Shown here one piece after another: positions 25,288 through 34,640 of a DNA stretch of 64,000 nt (position 1 is its first letter; every line of letters begins with the position of its first letter). The stretch covers positions 90,874 through 154,873 of the forward strand of contig CALKCF010000002.1 of the NCBI GenBank assembly GCA_938083505.1. Direction: 5' to 3'. The stretch is from an uncultured archaeon. GTDB lineage: Archaea > Thermoproteota > Nitrososphaeria_A > Caldarchaeales > Wolframiiraptoraceae. The notes below the pieces were generated by a model that saw nothing but the letters and a program-made list of their open reading frames with translations, made no database searches and was not told the DNA's origin. The position numbers and the translations under genes are program-made.

Positions 25288-25419
25288 TCTCTGCAAATAA
25301 TCATCACTAAACTCGCATTAAACATTTAACGCAGGTTTTGCAATATAAAGAACATTAGCTTCAATAAACTATTTAATTTATGATTTAGGGTTTTTGAAGA
25401 TATCTAGAGGTGCCGTTAG

Positions 25420-26184
25420 ATGGTAAGTTTAGCCGAGGTCGTTAACAGTTTACCTGAGACAAAAAAGCTTTACCTCGATGACTCTTACAAAAGGGAAGCG
25501 GAATCTCGTGTGCTACGTTGGATAAGGGAAACGGGAAGAAAGGGTTACATTGTCGTTAGTGAGACAATAATGCACCCAAAATCCGGAGCTCAACCATCCG
25601 ATCATGGCATTTTGGAAACTGTCGGTACAACTTTCATGGTAAGCAAGGTCATGGAATACGGTGGCGTCATTGTACACTATGGTGAGGTATGCGGTAGCGA
25701 TTTCAAGGAAGGTATGGATGTGAGAATGCGCCTTGACTGGGAAAGGAGGTACAAGATAATGAGAACACATACCGCTGGCCATATACTGGATTATGCAATC
25801 GTAGCAGTCTGCGGAAGATCTTTTCAGTCCCAGTCGGCGATGCATGATGTGGGATACGGTTTCCAAGAATATCTCGGTGAGTATTCTGGTGATTTAAGAG
25901 AAAGGATAGAAGAAGTTGCTAACGTAGTCGTAGCGTCAAACAAGCCAGTCTTCGCGGAGTACGTGAATGTTTATGAGCTAAATAAGAAAGTTTTCGGTGC
26001 GCCTAACTTGGGCCGACTACCCCGTCTGGATGTTTATAGAATAGTAGTGATAGAAGGTATAAACGCAATACCATGCAGCGGAACCCATGTAAAGAGTACG
26101 TCTGAGGTTGGGCGTATAAATATTGAGTTAATTGAGCGGGTAGGTAATGGTTTCAGGATAAGTTACAAAGTTTTAGAGGGCTAA
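25420..26184 (+). CDS. alaX: Alanyl-tRNA editing protein AlaX
   Basis: A 254-residue trans-editing enzyme that hydrolyses Ser- or Gly-mischarged tRNA-Ala. The zinc site is complete: HTAGH (about residues 113-117) and CSGTH (about 219-223). The N-terminal beta domain includes the conserved MHPKSGAQPSDHG-type segment seen in AlaRS/AlaX. Length fits the AlaX-M class. The ATG follows GAGGTGCC. Its TAA overlaps the stop of the converging short-chain dehydrogenase pseudogene. Confidence 0.92.
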   Translation: MVSLAEVVNSLPETKKLYLDDSYKREAESRVLRWIRETGRKGYIVVSETIMHPKSGAQPSDHGILETVGTTFMVSKVMEYGGVIVHYGEVCGSDFKEGMDVRMRLDWERRYKIMRTHTAGHILDYAIVAVCGRSFQSQSAMHDVGYGFQEYLGEYSGDLRERIEEVANVVVASNKPVFAEYVNVYELNKKVFGAPNLGRLPRLDVYRIVVIEGINAIPCSGTHVKSTSEVGRINIELIERVGNGFRISYKVLEG

Positions 26185-26981
26185 AATTCTCCGGATAGGT
26201 TATATTTTCTTACAAACCAGTCGCCGATGTTCGGTGAAAGTGCGTTCAGCATAAGGAAAATTTTAACATTTTATCAGATTTGGGTATTATGACTTCGATC
26301 TTATCCTTTTCTACGGCATCGAGTATTGCAGCCGCCACTTGCTCTGGTGGAATAGGTCTTGTTACTTTTTCTATTGGGTAGCCTCAATTTCTCTATCAAA
26401 GATGTCTCGACGTATCCAGGGTAGACATCCACAACACGTACACCTGTTCTGAATAACTCTTGTCTGAGAAGCTCTGTAAAGCCTATCAGAGCAAACTTGC
26501 TACATACGTAGCCAGGGGAGTGCTTCAAAGCCTTCTTACCTTCGACCGATGATACGTTTACTATAACACCCCCTGCCCCTCTTCAGCATTTCCTTCAAAG
26601 CCCTTAATGTGCAGTAAACGAGTCCGAAGAAATTTATCCTCATAACCTCTTCTATGTCCGTCGGGTCTGCCTTGGTCACTCCCCTTACGTCAGATACCCC
26701 AACGCTGTTTACGAGTATGTCCAAAGTTCCGAATGTTTGAGCAACCCAATCGATAAGCCTTTCAGTCTGTTGTCTGACACTCATATCCAAGGAAACGGGT
26801 ATGCCTCAAATCCTTCGGAAATGAGAGCTTTCGCTATGGATTTAAGCTTATCAGCAGAACGTGCGGAAAGTATAGTCTTCGCTCCTTCCCTTGCAAAGGC
26901 TTCTGCTGTAGCCCTTCCTATTCCACTAGATACACCAACAACAAGGACGACGTGATTTTTAAGTCGTTCGCCCTTTGTCAT
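26181..26981 (-). pseudogene. Frameshifted short-chain dehydrogenase/reductase
   Basis: Together the minus-strand frames cover an entire SDR of about 265 residues with start and stop in the right places. In order they give the NAD(P) motif VGVSSGIGRA, then (new frame) LDILVNSVGVS, then (new frame) an NVSSV-like strand, GYVCSKFAL with the catalytic Tyr and Lys, VDVYPGYVETSL, and (new frame) IEKVTRPIPPEQVAAAILDAVEKDK. The tail reads ALSPNIGDWFVRKYNLSGEF to TAG 26181-26183. At least four frame changes are required, near 26782, 26565, 26380 and 26260. The codons between are well kept, so the loss is recent or partly due to sequencing errors in short homopolymers. Confidence 0.8.
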
Positions 26982-27084
26982 AATATGTATTACTATGGTG
27001 CTGTGTTTTTGAGCTTTGTCCTTGATAGTTCATACATTACTCGGATGATAAGTTCTTTGATGAGGTAGTCCTTGTTGAGTATAG

Positions 27085-27200
27085 CGCCGGGGCTGGGATT
27101 TGAACCCAGGCGACCCTCGTCGGGTCAGCGGCTTTCTTGACCAGCTTGTCCTCTTACAAGATCTCGAGGCCGCCCCTATACCTGGCTAAGGGACCCCGGC
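27085..27200 (-). tRNA. tRNA-Ser(CGA) with a 29-nt intron
   Basis: Acceptor GCCGGGG pairs with CCCCGGC, with discriminator G. The anticodon stem is GCGGC/GCCGC with mature loop CTCGAGA, giving CGA. A class II variable arm (GACCC...GGGTC) and T arm CTGGG-TTCAAAT-CCCAG follow. An intron of 29 bases occupies 27134-27162 after position 37, the canonical site. Pairing of loop CTCG with CAAG near the intron end is imperfect (3 of 4), a relaxed bulge-helix-bulge. CCA is not encoded. Confidence 0.92.
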
Positions 27201-27306
27201 CCAAGAACTATACCGTTCCTTAATAATATTAATATTTTAGGTTAGTTTTTACATTATGTTATACATTAAATGTTAAAAGCTCAACACAATAATTAATTAA
27301 TTCGTA

Positions 27307-28059
27307 TTACATCAGGTCGCCGCACTCGCACAAGGCTTCATGAATTAGAGCGTATAGGTCACTCATACCTTCACCTGTTTTAACCGAAGTCTTAACTATC
27401 CTAACAGTTTTAGATAATTCCTCAACCAATTCGATAAATTTCGATGTCAGATCTACTATCAGCCCCCTTTCTTCGGACATTAGCTTTTCTTTTAGATTAC
27501 GTAAATCTATTGAGAATTCTTCAACTTTGCGAACTTCAGGTAGATCAGCTTTATTTATCACAGAGATTACTGGAATTCCCAATCTGAACCTAGTTATTAT
27601 TGGCAGTAAGAACGACGTGACTAAACCGCTTAGATCGGAAGCCAAAGCAGGGTCAATTATGTACACAGAGACCGTCGGAGCGTGTTTGGATATCTCTTCG
27701 ATAAATCTTGGACCCATAGGTCTAAACAAAAAGAGCTCTATCTGTCCAGGAGTATCTATAAGCTTAAAGTCCGATTCTAGATTATAGATTTTTCTAGATA
27801 CTTCAGAGATGTTCTCTTCTATTATCTCGGCTGCTCTAATCATCGCTCCATTAGGTCCTAACCCATACTTCATCAATCTATCAACGGTTATTATCTCCCT
27901 TACATCGTATGAGGGGTTGTACGGTATCCTATGAACTCCGGGGTCTAAATTGACATAAGACACGTCTGTACCTAGCTCATGCTCTAACCACTTGCCAAAA
28001 ACATATGTCAAACTAGTCTTTCCACAACCAGCCGTGCCAATAAAAACTATATTTAACAT
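27307..28059 (-). CDS. GPN-loop GTPase
   Basis: A 250-residue GTPase of the GPN family (relatives of yeast Npa3, which assembles RNA polymerase II). G1 is GTAGCGKTS at residues 8-16, the family-defining GPN loop is GLGPNGAM near residue 70, G3 is DTPGQIELF and G4 is NKAD near residue 172. Archaeal members are homodimers of uncertain role. The gene has its own promoter and is separated by 100 bases from tRNA-Ser. Confidence 0.92.
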   Translation of the reverse strand: MLNIVFIGTAGCGKTSLTYVFGKWLEHELGTDVSYVNLDPGVHRIPYNPSYDVREIITVDRLMKYGLGPNGAMIRAAEIIEENISEVSRKIYNLESDFKLIDTPGQIELFLFRPMGPRFIEEISKHAPTVSVYIIDPALASDLSGLVTSFLLPIITRFRLGIPVISVINKADLPEVRKVEEFSIDLRNLKEKLMSEERGLIVDLTSKFIELVEELSKTVRIVKTSVKTGEGMSDLYALIHEALCECGDLM

Positions 28060-28128
28060 CGTTACGGAAATAGGAAATAATTTGTAAACTTATAAACCTT
28101 AGAACCTGACGATATCTAATCACAATTC

Positions 28129-28464
28129 CTATTTTGGTAACCATTCACTTAATAGTTTACGATACCATCTGTCCTCCTCGTATATTTCTTCGTACTTTCC
28201 ACTCTCTGAAGCTATCTTTGCGGCTAATAGATGATAACACATAGGCTTCTCATGACTTAATACTCTAAAATAGAAATCGTCGCATGTGCAGTATCCTGCT
28301 TTGAGTAAAATGAGATAATCTTGTGTTCTACCCACAACAACCCATCTCGTCCTACCACTCGGTTTGAAGACGTACCGCTTCACGAGACCCTTCTCTACGG
28401 CCTCGAGTGCTTCCTCATACATTAACCCATATTTCTCCTTCAACGAACTTAACTCATCCTTCAT
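28129..28464 (-). CDS. SWIM zinc-finger protein
   Basis: The 111-residue protein contains the SWIM motif CxC...CxH as CTCDDFYFRVLSHEKPMCYH (about residues 71-90), preceded by a beta-rich segment (RWVVVGRTQDYLILL). SWIM domains bind DNA or proteins and in archaea occur beside repair helicases and phosphoesterases. Its ATG overlaps the TGA of the upstream phosphoesterase gene by four bases, so the two are translationally coupled and probably work together. Confidence 0.82.
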   Translation of the reverse strand: MKDELSSLKEKYGLMYEEALEAVEKGLVKRYVFKPSGRTRWVVVGRTQDYLILLKAGYCTCDDFYFRVLSHEKPMCYHLLAAKIASESGKYEEIYEEDRWYRKLLSEWLPK

Positions 28465-29267
28465 GCAAACTCCCTTAAATCTGAAACCTTGCCCAGATGT
28501 GTGCCATCAAGCATGTAAACTTCAGCTTTAGAGAGGTCAAATAAGCCTGATTTCATTAGTGGTCCCAACAGTTCATGTCCCTCTGATATGGTGTTCACAG
28601 CAACGCCCGAAAGAAAATCGTTGAAGGACGGCATCACTAAAAGACTCAGGCGTCCCCTCGGAGCCTTCGAGCCATGTTTACGTCTTAACCTTCTCACGAA
28701 TGAAGATCTGTCAGTTTCTAGATTTAACCAAACTCTCTTTCTGATTGTGAAGCCGAGTTCCGCACGTAGTCTGACGACAGGGTGTATGTGTCCCATCACA
28801 AGCATATCGGCGTTGGAGAGGAGCATATATGGCCACGTATGGCCGTGGAATAAGCCGACCTTATGTTCTCCAACTTCTATCATGAAACCTCTCGAAGGTG
28901 CATAGATAACGGAGTCGCCGAGTATCTTGCTTATACTAGCATCATGATTTCCTGGAACCAGTACGACCTCATCAACCATCCTCCGAACGTCTTCAACCAT
29001 GCTAGACAAATACCTCCACTCGGTCTTAGAGATCCCGGGAACCTTATGTTTAAGGTCGCCTAAGATTATTAACTTTTTAGCTTTAGTTTTCTCTATTAAT
29101 TGCTTAATTTCTTCTATTAGTCTCCAGCTTTGAGAAGGAACTCTAAAGCCAATCTCATGAAGTTCTTCCTCGAAACCTACATGAACGTCTGATATTATGA
29201 GAGTCTTAACTGGTCGTTCAACCATTAGGACAGGTGCTTCTGGTATCTTAAATAAGATCGGCCTCAA
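28461..29267 (-). CDS. SbcD/Mre11-related archaeal metallophosphoesterase
   Basis: A 268-residue calcineurin-fold phosphoesterase. Ligand motifs are ISDVHVG (residues 25-31), LGDLKH, PGNHD, GHTW and GHIHP, in the usual order. This matches the archaeal SbcD-related family that clusters with Lhr-type helicases and SWIM proteins (established association; no helicase in this window). It is probably a nuclease in DNA repair. TTG 29267 lies about 25 bases after a TATA-like ACTATAAATTT, so it is likely leaderless. Confidence 0.87.
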   Translation of the reverse strand: MRPILFKIPEAPVLMVERPVKTLIISDVHVGFEEELHEIGFRVPSQSWRLIEEIKQLIEKTKAKKLIILGDLKHKVPGISKTEWRYLSSMVEDVRRMVDEVVLVPGNHDASISKILGDSVIYAPSRGFMIEVGEHKVGLFHGHTWPYMLLSNADMLVMGHIHPVVRLRAELGFTIRKRVWLNLETDRSSFVRRLRRKHGSKAPRGRLSLLVMPSFNDFLSGVAVNTISEGHELLGPLMKSGLFDLSKAEVYMLDGTHLGKVSDLREFA

Positions 29268-29311
29268 TCATACTTCTGGTTGAGAGTCCAAAATTTATAG
29301 TTAAGCCTAAT

Positions 29312-30427
29312 TTACCGCTTAGTAAGCTCTGCTAACCTTTCAGGTAAGAATTCCTTCACGATAAACTCTAGACCGTACCTAGAAAAGGCCTCAAGTTCTG
29401 CTTTTCTTCCAATTTTCGAGAATACAGCTAACTCCCTCTTCCAAGGATCGGTCTGGTATCTTGGGTCTCTTTTTAGTTCTTCCAATCGTTTCGCGTCCTG
29501 TTCGGTAAATTTCATGGAAGGTAGCTTATATTTGATTATGTCAGATGCGTATAAACCAGCCCACACAGCATCAGGGATGTTCAGTTCGCGCAGATGTGCT
29601 GATATAGCCGAGCCATGTATTAAGACAGATGCTATGTGAACACCGAACGGGTCTGCATCTGCAAATATGTAAACAGGGAGATTAAGCTCCTCATTCAACC
29701 TCCTGATCAGCTTCCTTGCGTTTCTTGGAGATTGTCCAGCCGTATGGATAAGGAGGGCCTTATATTTCTTGTCAGCCCCTTCCTCAACAAACCTTGCGAA
29801 GACTGCACCCTTCTCTATAACGAAGAGAACTTCGGCACCACACTTGATGAATTCGGCAGTTGTGAGAGCTGGACCTATGGCGAAACCATCTGGGTGTGAT
29901 GAAAGATCAACCCTTTTGCCTCTGAATCCTGGCACTGTGTACTCTATCACTAAGTCACCATATATAGAGGCCCTTTCTTCTGGAAATATGTTAAGGTCCT
30001 CCCTAGGATGTCCTAGCAAACTTTCTAACTCGACTATTGCCTCGTCACTTTCATCCTGATCCTCAAAATCTATGCCCTCGCCTATAGCAACATAGTACGT
30101 ATCTCTAAGGGTGGAGGTCTTGCCAGCCTTTATCAACTTCTTAGCAAAGCTGCTGATCCAGATTACCTGGGCGAATGGTCTAAGATGTTTAACGTTCTTC
30201 GTTGTCCTTAAAATGTATTTGTCTCCTAGGACATATTGTCTTAAGTTGGGATCATATATTATGTTGCTCGTTGCTCTCAACGGAAGCTGTATTTCTGGGA
30301 AAACACCGTTCTCGAGATTGTTCACTATCTTCTCGCCTAATCGTGTCAAGGATTGTAATACGCTCTCCTTAATTTTATCGATCTTGTAGTAATGTCTCGT
30401 ACGTTCATTGTCTTGCCCGCCCTCCAT
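29312..30427 (-). CDS. top6A: DNA topoisomerase VI subunit A
   Basis: The 371-residue protein is the DNA-cleaving subunit of topoisomerase VI (Spo11 homologue). The active-site tyrosine lies in TLRDTYYVAIG near residue 110. The Toprim metal site shows EKGAVF and DADPFG. ATG 30427 is preferred: AGGTG is six bases upstream, whereas the earlier ATG 30436 abuts it. The ATPase subunit B gene is usually adjacent but does not occur within this window, so the two subunits are encoded apart or B is outside. Confidence 0.95.
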   Translation of the reverse strand: MEGGQDNERTRHYYKIDKIKESVLQSLTRLGEKIVNNLENGVFPEIQLPLRATSNIIYDPNLRQYVLGDKYILRTTKNVKHLRPFAQVIWISSFAKKLIKAGKTSTLRDTYYVAIGEGIDFEDQDESDEAIVELESLLGHPREDLNIFPEERASIYGDLVIEYTVPGFRGKRVDLSSHPDGFAIGPALTTAEFIKCGAEVLFVIEKGAVFARFVEEGADKKYKALLIHTAGQSPRNARKLIRRLNEELNLPVYIFADADPFGVHIASVLIHGSAISAHLRELNIPDAVWAGLYASDIIKYKLPSMKFTEQDAKRLEELKRDPRYQTDPWKRELAVFSKIGRKAELEAFSRYGLEFIVKEFLPERLAELTKR

Positions 30428-30544
30428 AATCATCACCTGTCCACCTTTCTTCGCTTCCTTTATTTATAGCTTAGATATATAAAGCATATATGCAACTAAG
30501 ATTTATCTTAAAGTAACATCTTACTTGCTGACGGGCGTGCGAAG

Positions 30545-30919
30545 TTGGATGCTAAACTAGAAGTCAAAGCACCTCTGAACCCGACTGAGGATGAGGAAAA
30601 AGTTGTGAAAAGTATCCTAAGCATATTTAAAGTCAAGGTGAACGTAATGCAAGGTGAGGCAATAGGTTGTTCTGAAAATATATCCTCACTCGAAAAGTTA
30701 AAACGTATGATAAGGCAAAAAAGAATAAGGTTTACTGCCAGGGCCATTATGAAAAGCGGTATAAAAGGCAACATCGTGGAATTCTATCTACATAAACAAG
30801 CAGCGTACGCTGGTAAAGTGTCGTTTTCAAATGTTGAGGGTGAATCGCCGCTCGGTCCTATTAAAGTTATAATAAAAACAGATGATCCGGACAAACTGAT
30901 AGAATGGCTCACTGAATGA
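30545..30919 (+). CDS. UPF0201-family RNA-binding-like protein
   Basis: A 124-residue archaeal protein of the UPF0201 (COG1931) family. It shows the conserved middle RQKRIRFTARAIM near residues 58-70 and the C-terminal SPLGPIKV segment. The fold is thought to bind RNA, and the gene commonly lies with informational genes; its exact role is unknown. The start appears to be TTG 30545, 18 bases before the next TIM-barrel gene's upstream partner end. It diverges from top6A and is followed by a TIM-barrel gene after 18 bases. Confidence 0.8.
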   Translation: MDAKLEVKAPLNPTEDEEKVVKSILSIFKVKVNVMQGEAIGCSENISSLEKLKRMIRQKRIRFTARAIMKSGIKGNIVEFYLHKQAAYAGKVSFSNVEGESPLGPIKVIIKTDDPDKLIEWLTE

Positions 30920-30937
30920 TAACAGGATGTAAAAAGC

Positions 30938-31690
30938 ATGATACCGTGTGTATCAACACTCTTCGTTCACGAATCGCCGTTCGGCAGGATTCTAGAATGG
31001 TTAAAACGTTTGAGAGCTAGAGCATGGGAGATAATAGACGAAAAACCCAATGAGTTAGACATAAAAAAAGTTGAAAGTTACAAGGGTGCGTTATCTAACG
31101 AGTTAACATTGATAAACGTTCACGGTCCCTATAACCCACTAACATTCGGGCATTTTTGGTTTAAAAGACTTGAAGCTACGATTTTGTTGGCTGGGCTGTT
31201 ACACTCTAAATATGTTGTGCTTCATATTCCAAAGCGCGAAGATTTTGAAGTCATGCTTGAAAATTTAGAAAAACTGGCCCATACCGCCTCAAAATTTGAA
31301 ATAAATCTGCTCGTTGAAAACTGCACATCAAATGAGAGCGCATACCTAAATACTTTTGAAGATTTCGTCATACTCTTCGATACAACATCTACAAAAAATC
31401 TAGGCCTATGCCTAGATGTAGGCCACGCTTACATTGAAAGGGAGTTAGATGATTTTTTGAGTAAACTTTATGAAAGGTTCATGAACGTTCATTTACATGA
31501 TAACGACGGATTACATGACTTACACATGCCGTTAGACACTGGGAAGATTCCGTGGCGGAAAATTCTAGAAACATTGGCTAGAAAAGGATACGAGGGGTTT
31601 ATTACGTTAGAGTGTAAGAGCAAAATAGAAGACAGCCTAAATAAATTAAACGAAACTACACTCAGGTTTAGTAGTCTTCGAACGTTTTAG
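30938..31690 (+). CDS. Xylose-isomerase-like TIM-barrel protein (sugar phosphate isomerase/epimerase or endonuclease IV relative)
   Basis: A 250-residue TIM barrel of the AP endonuclease 2/xylose isomerase superfamily. Metal-ligand strands are visible as NVHGPYNP, VLHIPK, LLVENCTS, LCLDVGHAYIE, NVHLHDNDGLHDLHMPLDTGKIPW and ITLECKS. The combination of Glu, Asp-x-x-His and His-x-His fits the metal site. Whether it acts on DNA or a sugar cannot be decided; endonuclease IV usually has more ligands. It follows the UPF0201 gene by 18 bases and probably shares its transcript. Confidence 0.8.
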   Translation: MIPCVSTLFVHESPFGRILEWLKRLRARAWEIIDEKPNELDIKKVESYKGALSNELTLINVHGPYNPLTFGHFWFKRLEATILLAGLLHSKYVVLHIPKREDFEVMLENLEKLAHTASKFEINLLVENCTSNESAYLNTFEDFVILFDTTSTKNLGLCLDVGHAYIERELDDFLSKLYERFMNVHLHDNDGLHDLHMPLDTGKIPWRKILETLARKGYEGFITLECKSKIEDSLNKLNETTLRFSSLRTF

Positions 31691-31742
31691 TGGAGTAGAG
31701 ATTTTAGTTTTTATAATGGAATTTTGGTGTAGAATAACTATC

Positions 31743-32630
31743 ATGCCTGGATTACTTCTTTCGTTACTGTCGGCCGTGACCTTTGGGCTGAACTCGGTCG
31801 TAATGAGAAGGGGGCTTATAATTGGTGACGTTTATCCAAGCGTATGGATCAGCTTATTATTCGCAACACCCTACACAGCCATCATCTCGTTTTTTACCGG
31901 TGAGATATTGGCTCTAACTAATTTGAGTACCACGGCAATAATCTATTTCGTTTTAGCAGGCATATCGAACTTCCTTATCGTAAGGTATTTAGTATATATG
32001 GCCATAAAGTTAGCTGGTGCTACTGTAACCCTTCCGATAGTTTCGGGTAACACGTTGATAACTGTTTTTCTTGGAATAATTTTACTTAGAGAAGAGATTT
32101 CATCTAGGTCGATAGTTGCAGCAATTCTCGTTGTAATCGGCATTGCACTCATTACAAATAGAAAAGCCTATGCAGAAAGCGATCACGGATATTTCACAAA
32201 CTTCAAGCGAGGTGCAGCTTATGCCATTCTCGCAATGTTGAGTCTCAGTATATCGTCGATCACAGTTAGGTTAGGTGCGCTCGAGACGGGCTTACCATCA
32301 CTAGGTCTGCTGATCTCGAATTTTTTCGCTCTGATAACATGTTCTATCTTCCTAGCGTTTCCAAACTATAAAAAAGAAGTTTTTAGTACCAACATGAAAG
32401 CCAGACATTATTTTCTTTTAGGTGCATTCTTGGTAACGAACGGTCAGCTGACACGCTATGTTGCGCTTGCACATTCACCGGTCAGCATTGCATCACCGAT
32501 TATTAATAGCTATCCTTTATTTACTTTAATATTATCTTACATATTTAATAGAAAGATCGAGGTTTTCGATTGGAAAGTCATCGTAGGTACACTTCTAGCA
32601 ATGACGGCACTAATTTTACTCTTCACCTAG
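31743..32630 (+). CDS. EamA/DMT-superfamily transporter
   Basis: A 295-residue integral membrane protein with about ten hydrophobic segments in two EamA repeats (about residues 1-140 and 155-295), typical of the drug/metabolite transporter superfamily. The opening GLLLSLLSAVTFGLNSVVMRRG and the repeat boundary near ITNRKAY are characteristic. Substrate is unknown. ATG 31743 is about 35 bases after a TATA-like TTTTTATAATGG; the frame is open to 31716. Its end overlaps tRNase Z on the opposite strand by 15 bases. Confidence 0.85.
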   Translation: MPGLLLSLLSAVTFGLNSVVMRRGLIIGDVYPSVWISLLFATPYTAIISFFTGEILALTNLSTTAIIYFVLAGISNFLIVRYLVYMAIKLAGATVTLPIVSGNTLITVFLGIILLREEISSRSIVAAILVVIGIALITNRKAYAESDHGYFTNFKRGAAYAILAMLSLSISSITVRLGALETGLPSLGLLISNFFALITCSIFLAFPNYKKEVFSTNMKARHYFLLGAFLVTNGQLTRYVALAHSPVSIASPIINSYPLFTLILSYIFNRKIEVFDWKVIVGTLLAMTALILLFT

Positions 32631-33536
32631 GGGATATGGTACATCATACTGCATAAGGTCTTCAGAGAGGTATGTTTGTGGAAATATACTCCTTGCCTCT
32701 GACAAAAGTCGCTCAGGGTCGTTATCGTAGCGGGGGCTTATGTGAAATAAATACAACCTCTTTACAGCAGCTGCGGCGGCAGTCTCTGCTGCTTCTTTTG
32801 CAGTGGAGTGACCTTCCATCTTGGCCCTTTCCAAAAGTTCATGAGAGAATGTTGCATCGTGTATCAGTACATCGGCATTTATGCTGAACTCTACAATCCT
32901 ATCGGTAGGTCTTGTGTCTCCTGTGTAAACTACGATCCTCCCCTTCCTTGGAGGGCCGACTGCTTCTTCCGGTGTTATCTTACTACCTTTGTAAACTACG
33001 GTGCACCCTCTTTGTAATTTACCCCATAGGGGACCTCTTGGTAGACCTATGCTCTCTAGGTATTCTACGCGCATCTTACCTGGTCTTTCCTTTTCTTGAA
33101 GTTTGTACGCTAACGAATAGACGCTATGCACTGTTTTTATGGCCTCCACTTTATATTCTTGTGAGGTGTACACAATACCTTCATCTACTTCGAATATCTT
33201 TAGAGGGAAACTGGTTGCACCACATGTAGTAACAAGTAAGGCTTTAACAACTTCCTTCGTGCCAACAGGACCGTAAATTTCAATTGAGTCGTTTCTACCT
33301 AACATAGACATCGTGTACAACAGACCCGGCAAGCCTAATACATGGTCTCCGTGAAGATGAGTTAAGAAGATCTTAAAATTCCTTTTGAAACCCAACCCAG
33401 CCAGCATTGCTTGCCTTTGTGTTGATTCCCCGCAATCAAACAAAAGCGTACTACCTGCGTATTTGATCGCAATGGCTGGAAGGCCACGTCTCCTGCTTGG
33501 CATGCCACCCCCAGTGCCCAAGAAAATTATCCTCAT
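32616..33536 (-). CDS. rnz: Ribonuclease Z (tRNA 3' endonuclease)
   Basis: A 306-residue metallo-beta-lactamase nuclease that trims tRNA 3' ends. The zinc motif THLHGDHVLGLPG (about residues 59-71), GDTRP, HDATFSHE and the final HISPRY are all present, as is the exosite-like GPLWG region. ATG 33536 is chosen over an upstream TTG. It is relevant here because three of the four tRNA genes in this window lack an encoded CCA and need precise 3' processing. Confidence 0.94.
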   Translation of the reverse strand: MRIIFLGTGGGMPSRRRGLPAIAIKYAGSTLLFDCGESTQRQAMLAGLGFKRNFKIFLTHLHGDHVLGLPGLLYTMSMLGRNDSIEIYGPVGTKEVVKALLVTTCGATSFPLKIFEVDEGIVYTSQEYKVEAIKTVHSVYSLAYKLQEKERPGKMRVEYLESIGLPRGPLWGKLQRGCTVVYKGSKITPEEAVGPPRKGRIVVYTGDTRPTDRIVEFSINADVLIHDATFSHELLERAKMEGHSTAKEAAETAAAAAVKRLYLFHISPRYDNDPERLLSEARSIFPQTYLSEDLMQYDVPYPLGEE

Positions 33537-33599
33537 GACCGTCAATCAGCATTCCTACCGAAGATCGTCCTGATATCTTGGTTTTTAATTATTGTTACT

Positions 33600-34640
33600 T
33601 TATCGCATCCTAAAAACTATTATGTTTCTCGTCAGACTCCCATGTACTTTTATCGCATAGGTTTCTAAGACGTCTAGACCATATACTTCTCCTAAGGGGA
33701 TCATATCAATGTTTGAGGGTGAGGCCATGCATACGCTACCACCCTTTACGAGCAGATCCACTAATTTCGATAGAAAATCTTCTAGCAAGCTAGTTAGCGA
33801 TCCGGTTGGTATCGTCGTAGACCTGCCATAAGGAGGGTCCGTCACGATCGAGTCAAAAACTCTCCTGAATGGCGCAACCCTCGCATCACCGTTTATTATA
33901 TCGGGACCGCCGGGCGCGTAATGCTCTAAGTTTAGCCTCGCACCCTTACATATCCAATGCTTTATCTCCAATCCTACTGCCTCATATCCTAACAACCATG
34001 CCTCATTAAGTATTGAGGCAGAGCCGGCAAATGGGTCAAGTATTCTACCACCGGGCTTAACCCTAGCTAGGTTAACCATGCACCTAGCAATCTTAGGCTG
34101 AAGAGCAGAAGGTAACGTAAAGGGCCTCCTACCTGCTTTCCTGTCGTAGAACTCCTTCTTTTTCTTCTTTGCGACCGATAACCCGAAGAAGAGCTTATAC
34201 GGTGTTGCCAGAACCACGAACTTTTTGTTAGGATTCTCTAAATTTACTGACACATGTTTCCCGCAATTTAAGAGAATTTTCCCTAACTCTATTTCAATTT
34301 TTTTTGTGTCGTGTTCTGCACCCCAACACCTTACGCACCTTATTTCGAACGTTTCTCCGTCGTCCAATAACTCGTGTAAAGGTATAGATTTTACGTATTC
34401 TATCAGCCCACACATATCCGTAGACTTCGCTATAAGCAATGCTGCTTCCTTAACGTAAGCAGAACGCTCAACGGTCATGACTGCACAATCTTTTGTGGTC
34501 TCAGTTACCCCAACACCCTTACATTCTAAAACAACATTTGAAGAACTATCAAATGTAGAGAGAATAGCCCTCAGTTCACCAAAGGACAGTTCAGGGTACT
34601 CGCCAGATAGTTGAAAGAAATATTGTGTTTTTTCTTTCAT
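33600..34640 (-). CDS. tRNA (guanine-N2)-methyltransferase, Trm-G10/Trm11-like
   Basis: The 346-residue protein has an N-terminal ferredoxin-like/THUMP RNA-binding region (about residues 60-165) and a Rossmann methyltransferase domain. Motif I is DPFAGSASILNEAWL and the amino-methylase motif IV is TDPPYGRS. The architecture is that of the archaeal enzyme forming m2G/m2,2G at position 10 of tRNA. ATG 34640 overlaps the TGA of prs by four bases, so the two are translationally coupled. Confidence 0.88.
   Translation of the reverse strand: MKEKTQYFFQLSGEYPELSFGELRAILSTFDSSSNVVLECKGVGVTETTKDCAVMTVERSAYVKEAALLIAKSTDMCGLIEYVKSIPLHELLDDGETFEIRCVRCWGAEHDTKKIEIELGKILLNCGKHVSVNLENPNKKFVVLATPYKLFFGLSVAKKKKKEFYDRKAGRRPFTLPSALQPKIARCMVNLARVKPGGRILDPFAGSASILNEAWLLGYEAVGLEIKHWICKGARLNLEHYAPGGPDIINGDARVAPFRRVFDSIVTDPPYGRSTTIPTGSLTSLLEDFLSKLVDLLVKGGSVCMASPSNIDMIPLGEVYGLDVLETYAIKVHGSLTRNIIVFRMR

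Noticed and set aside
27040..27080. Box C/D-like motifs (GGATGATAAG, TTGATGAGG, TTGTTGAG) downstream of tRNA-Ser
   Set aside because: The spacing between boxes is too short for a guide and no CTGA box D is present; it could be tRNA trailer.
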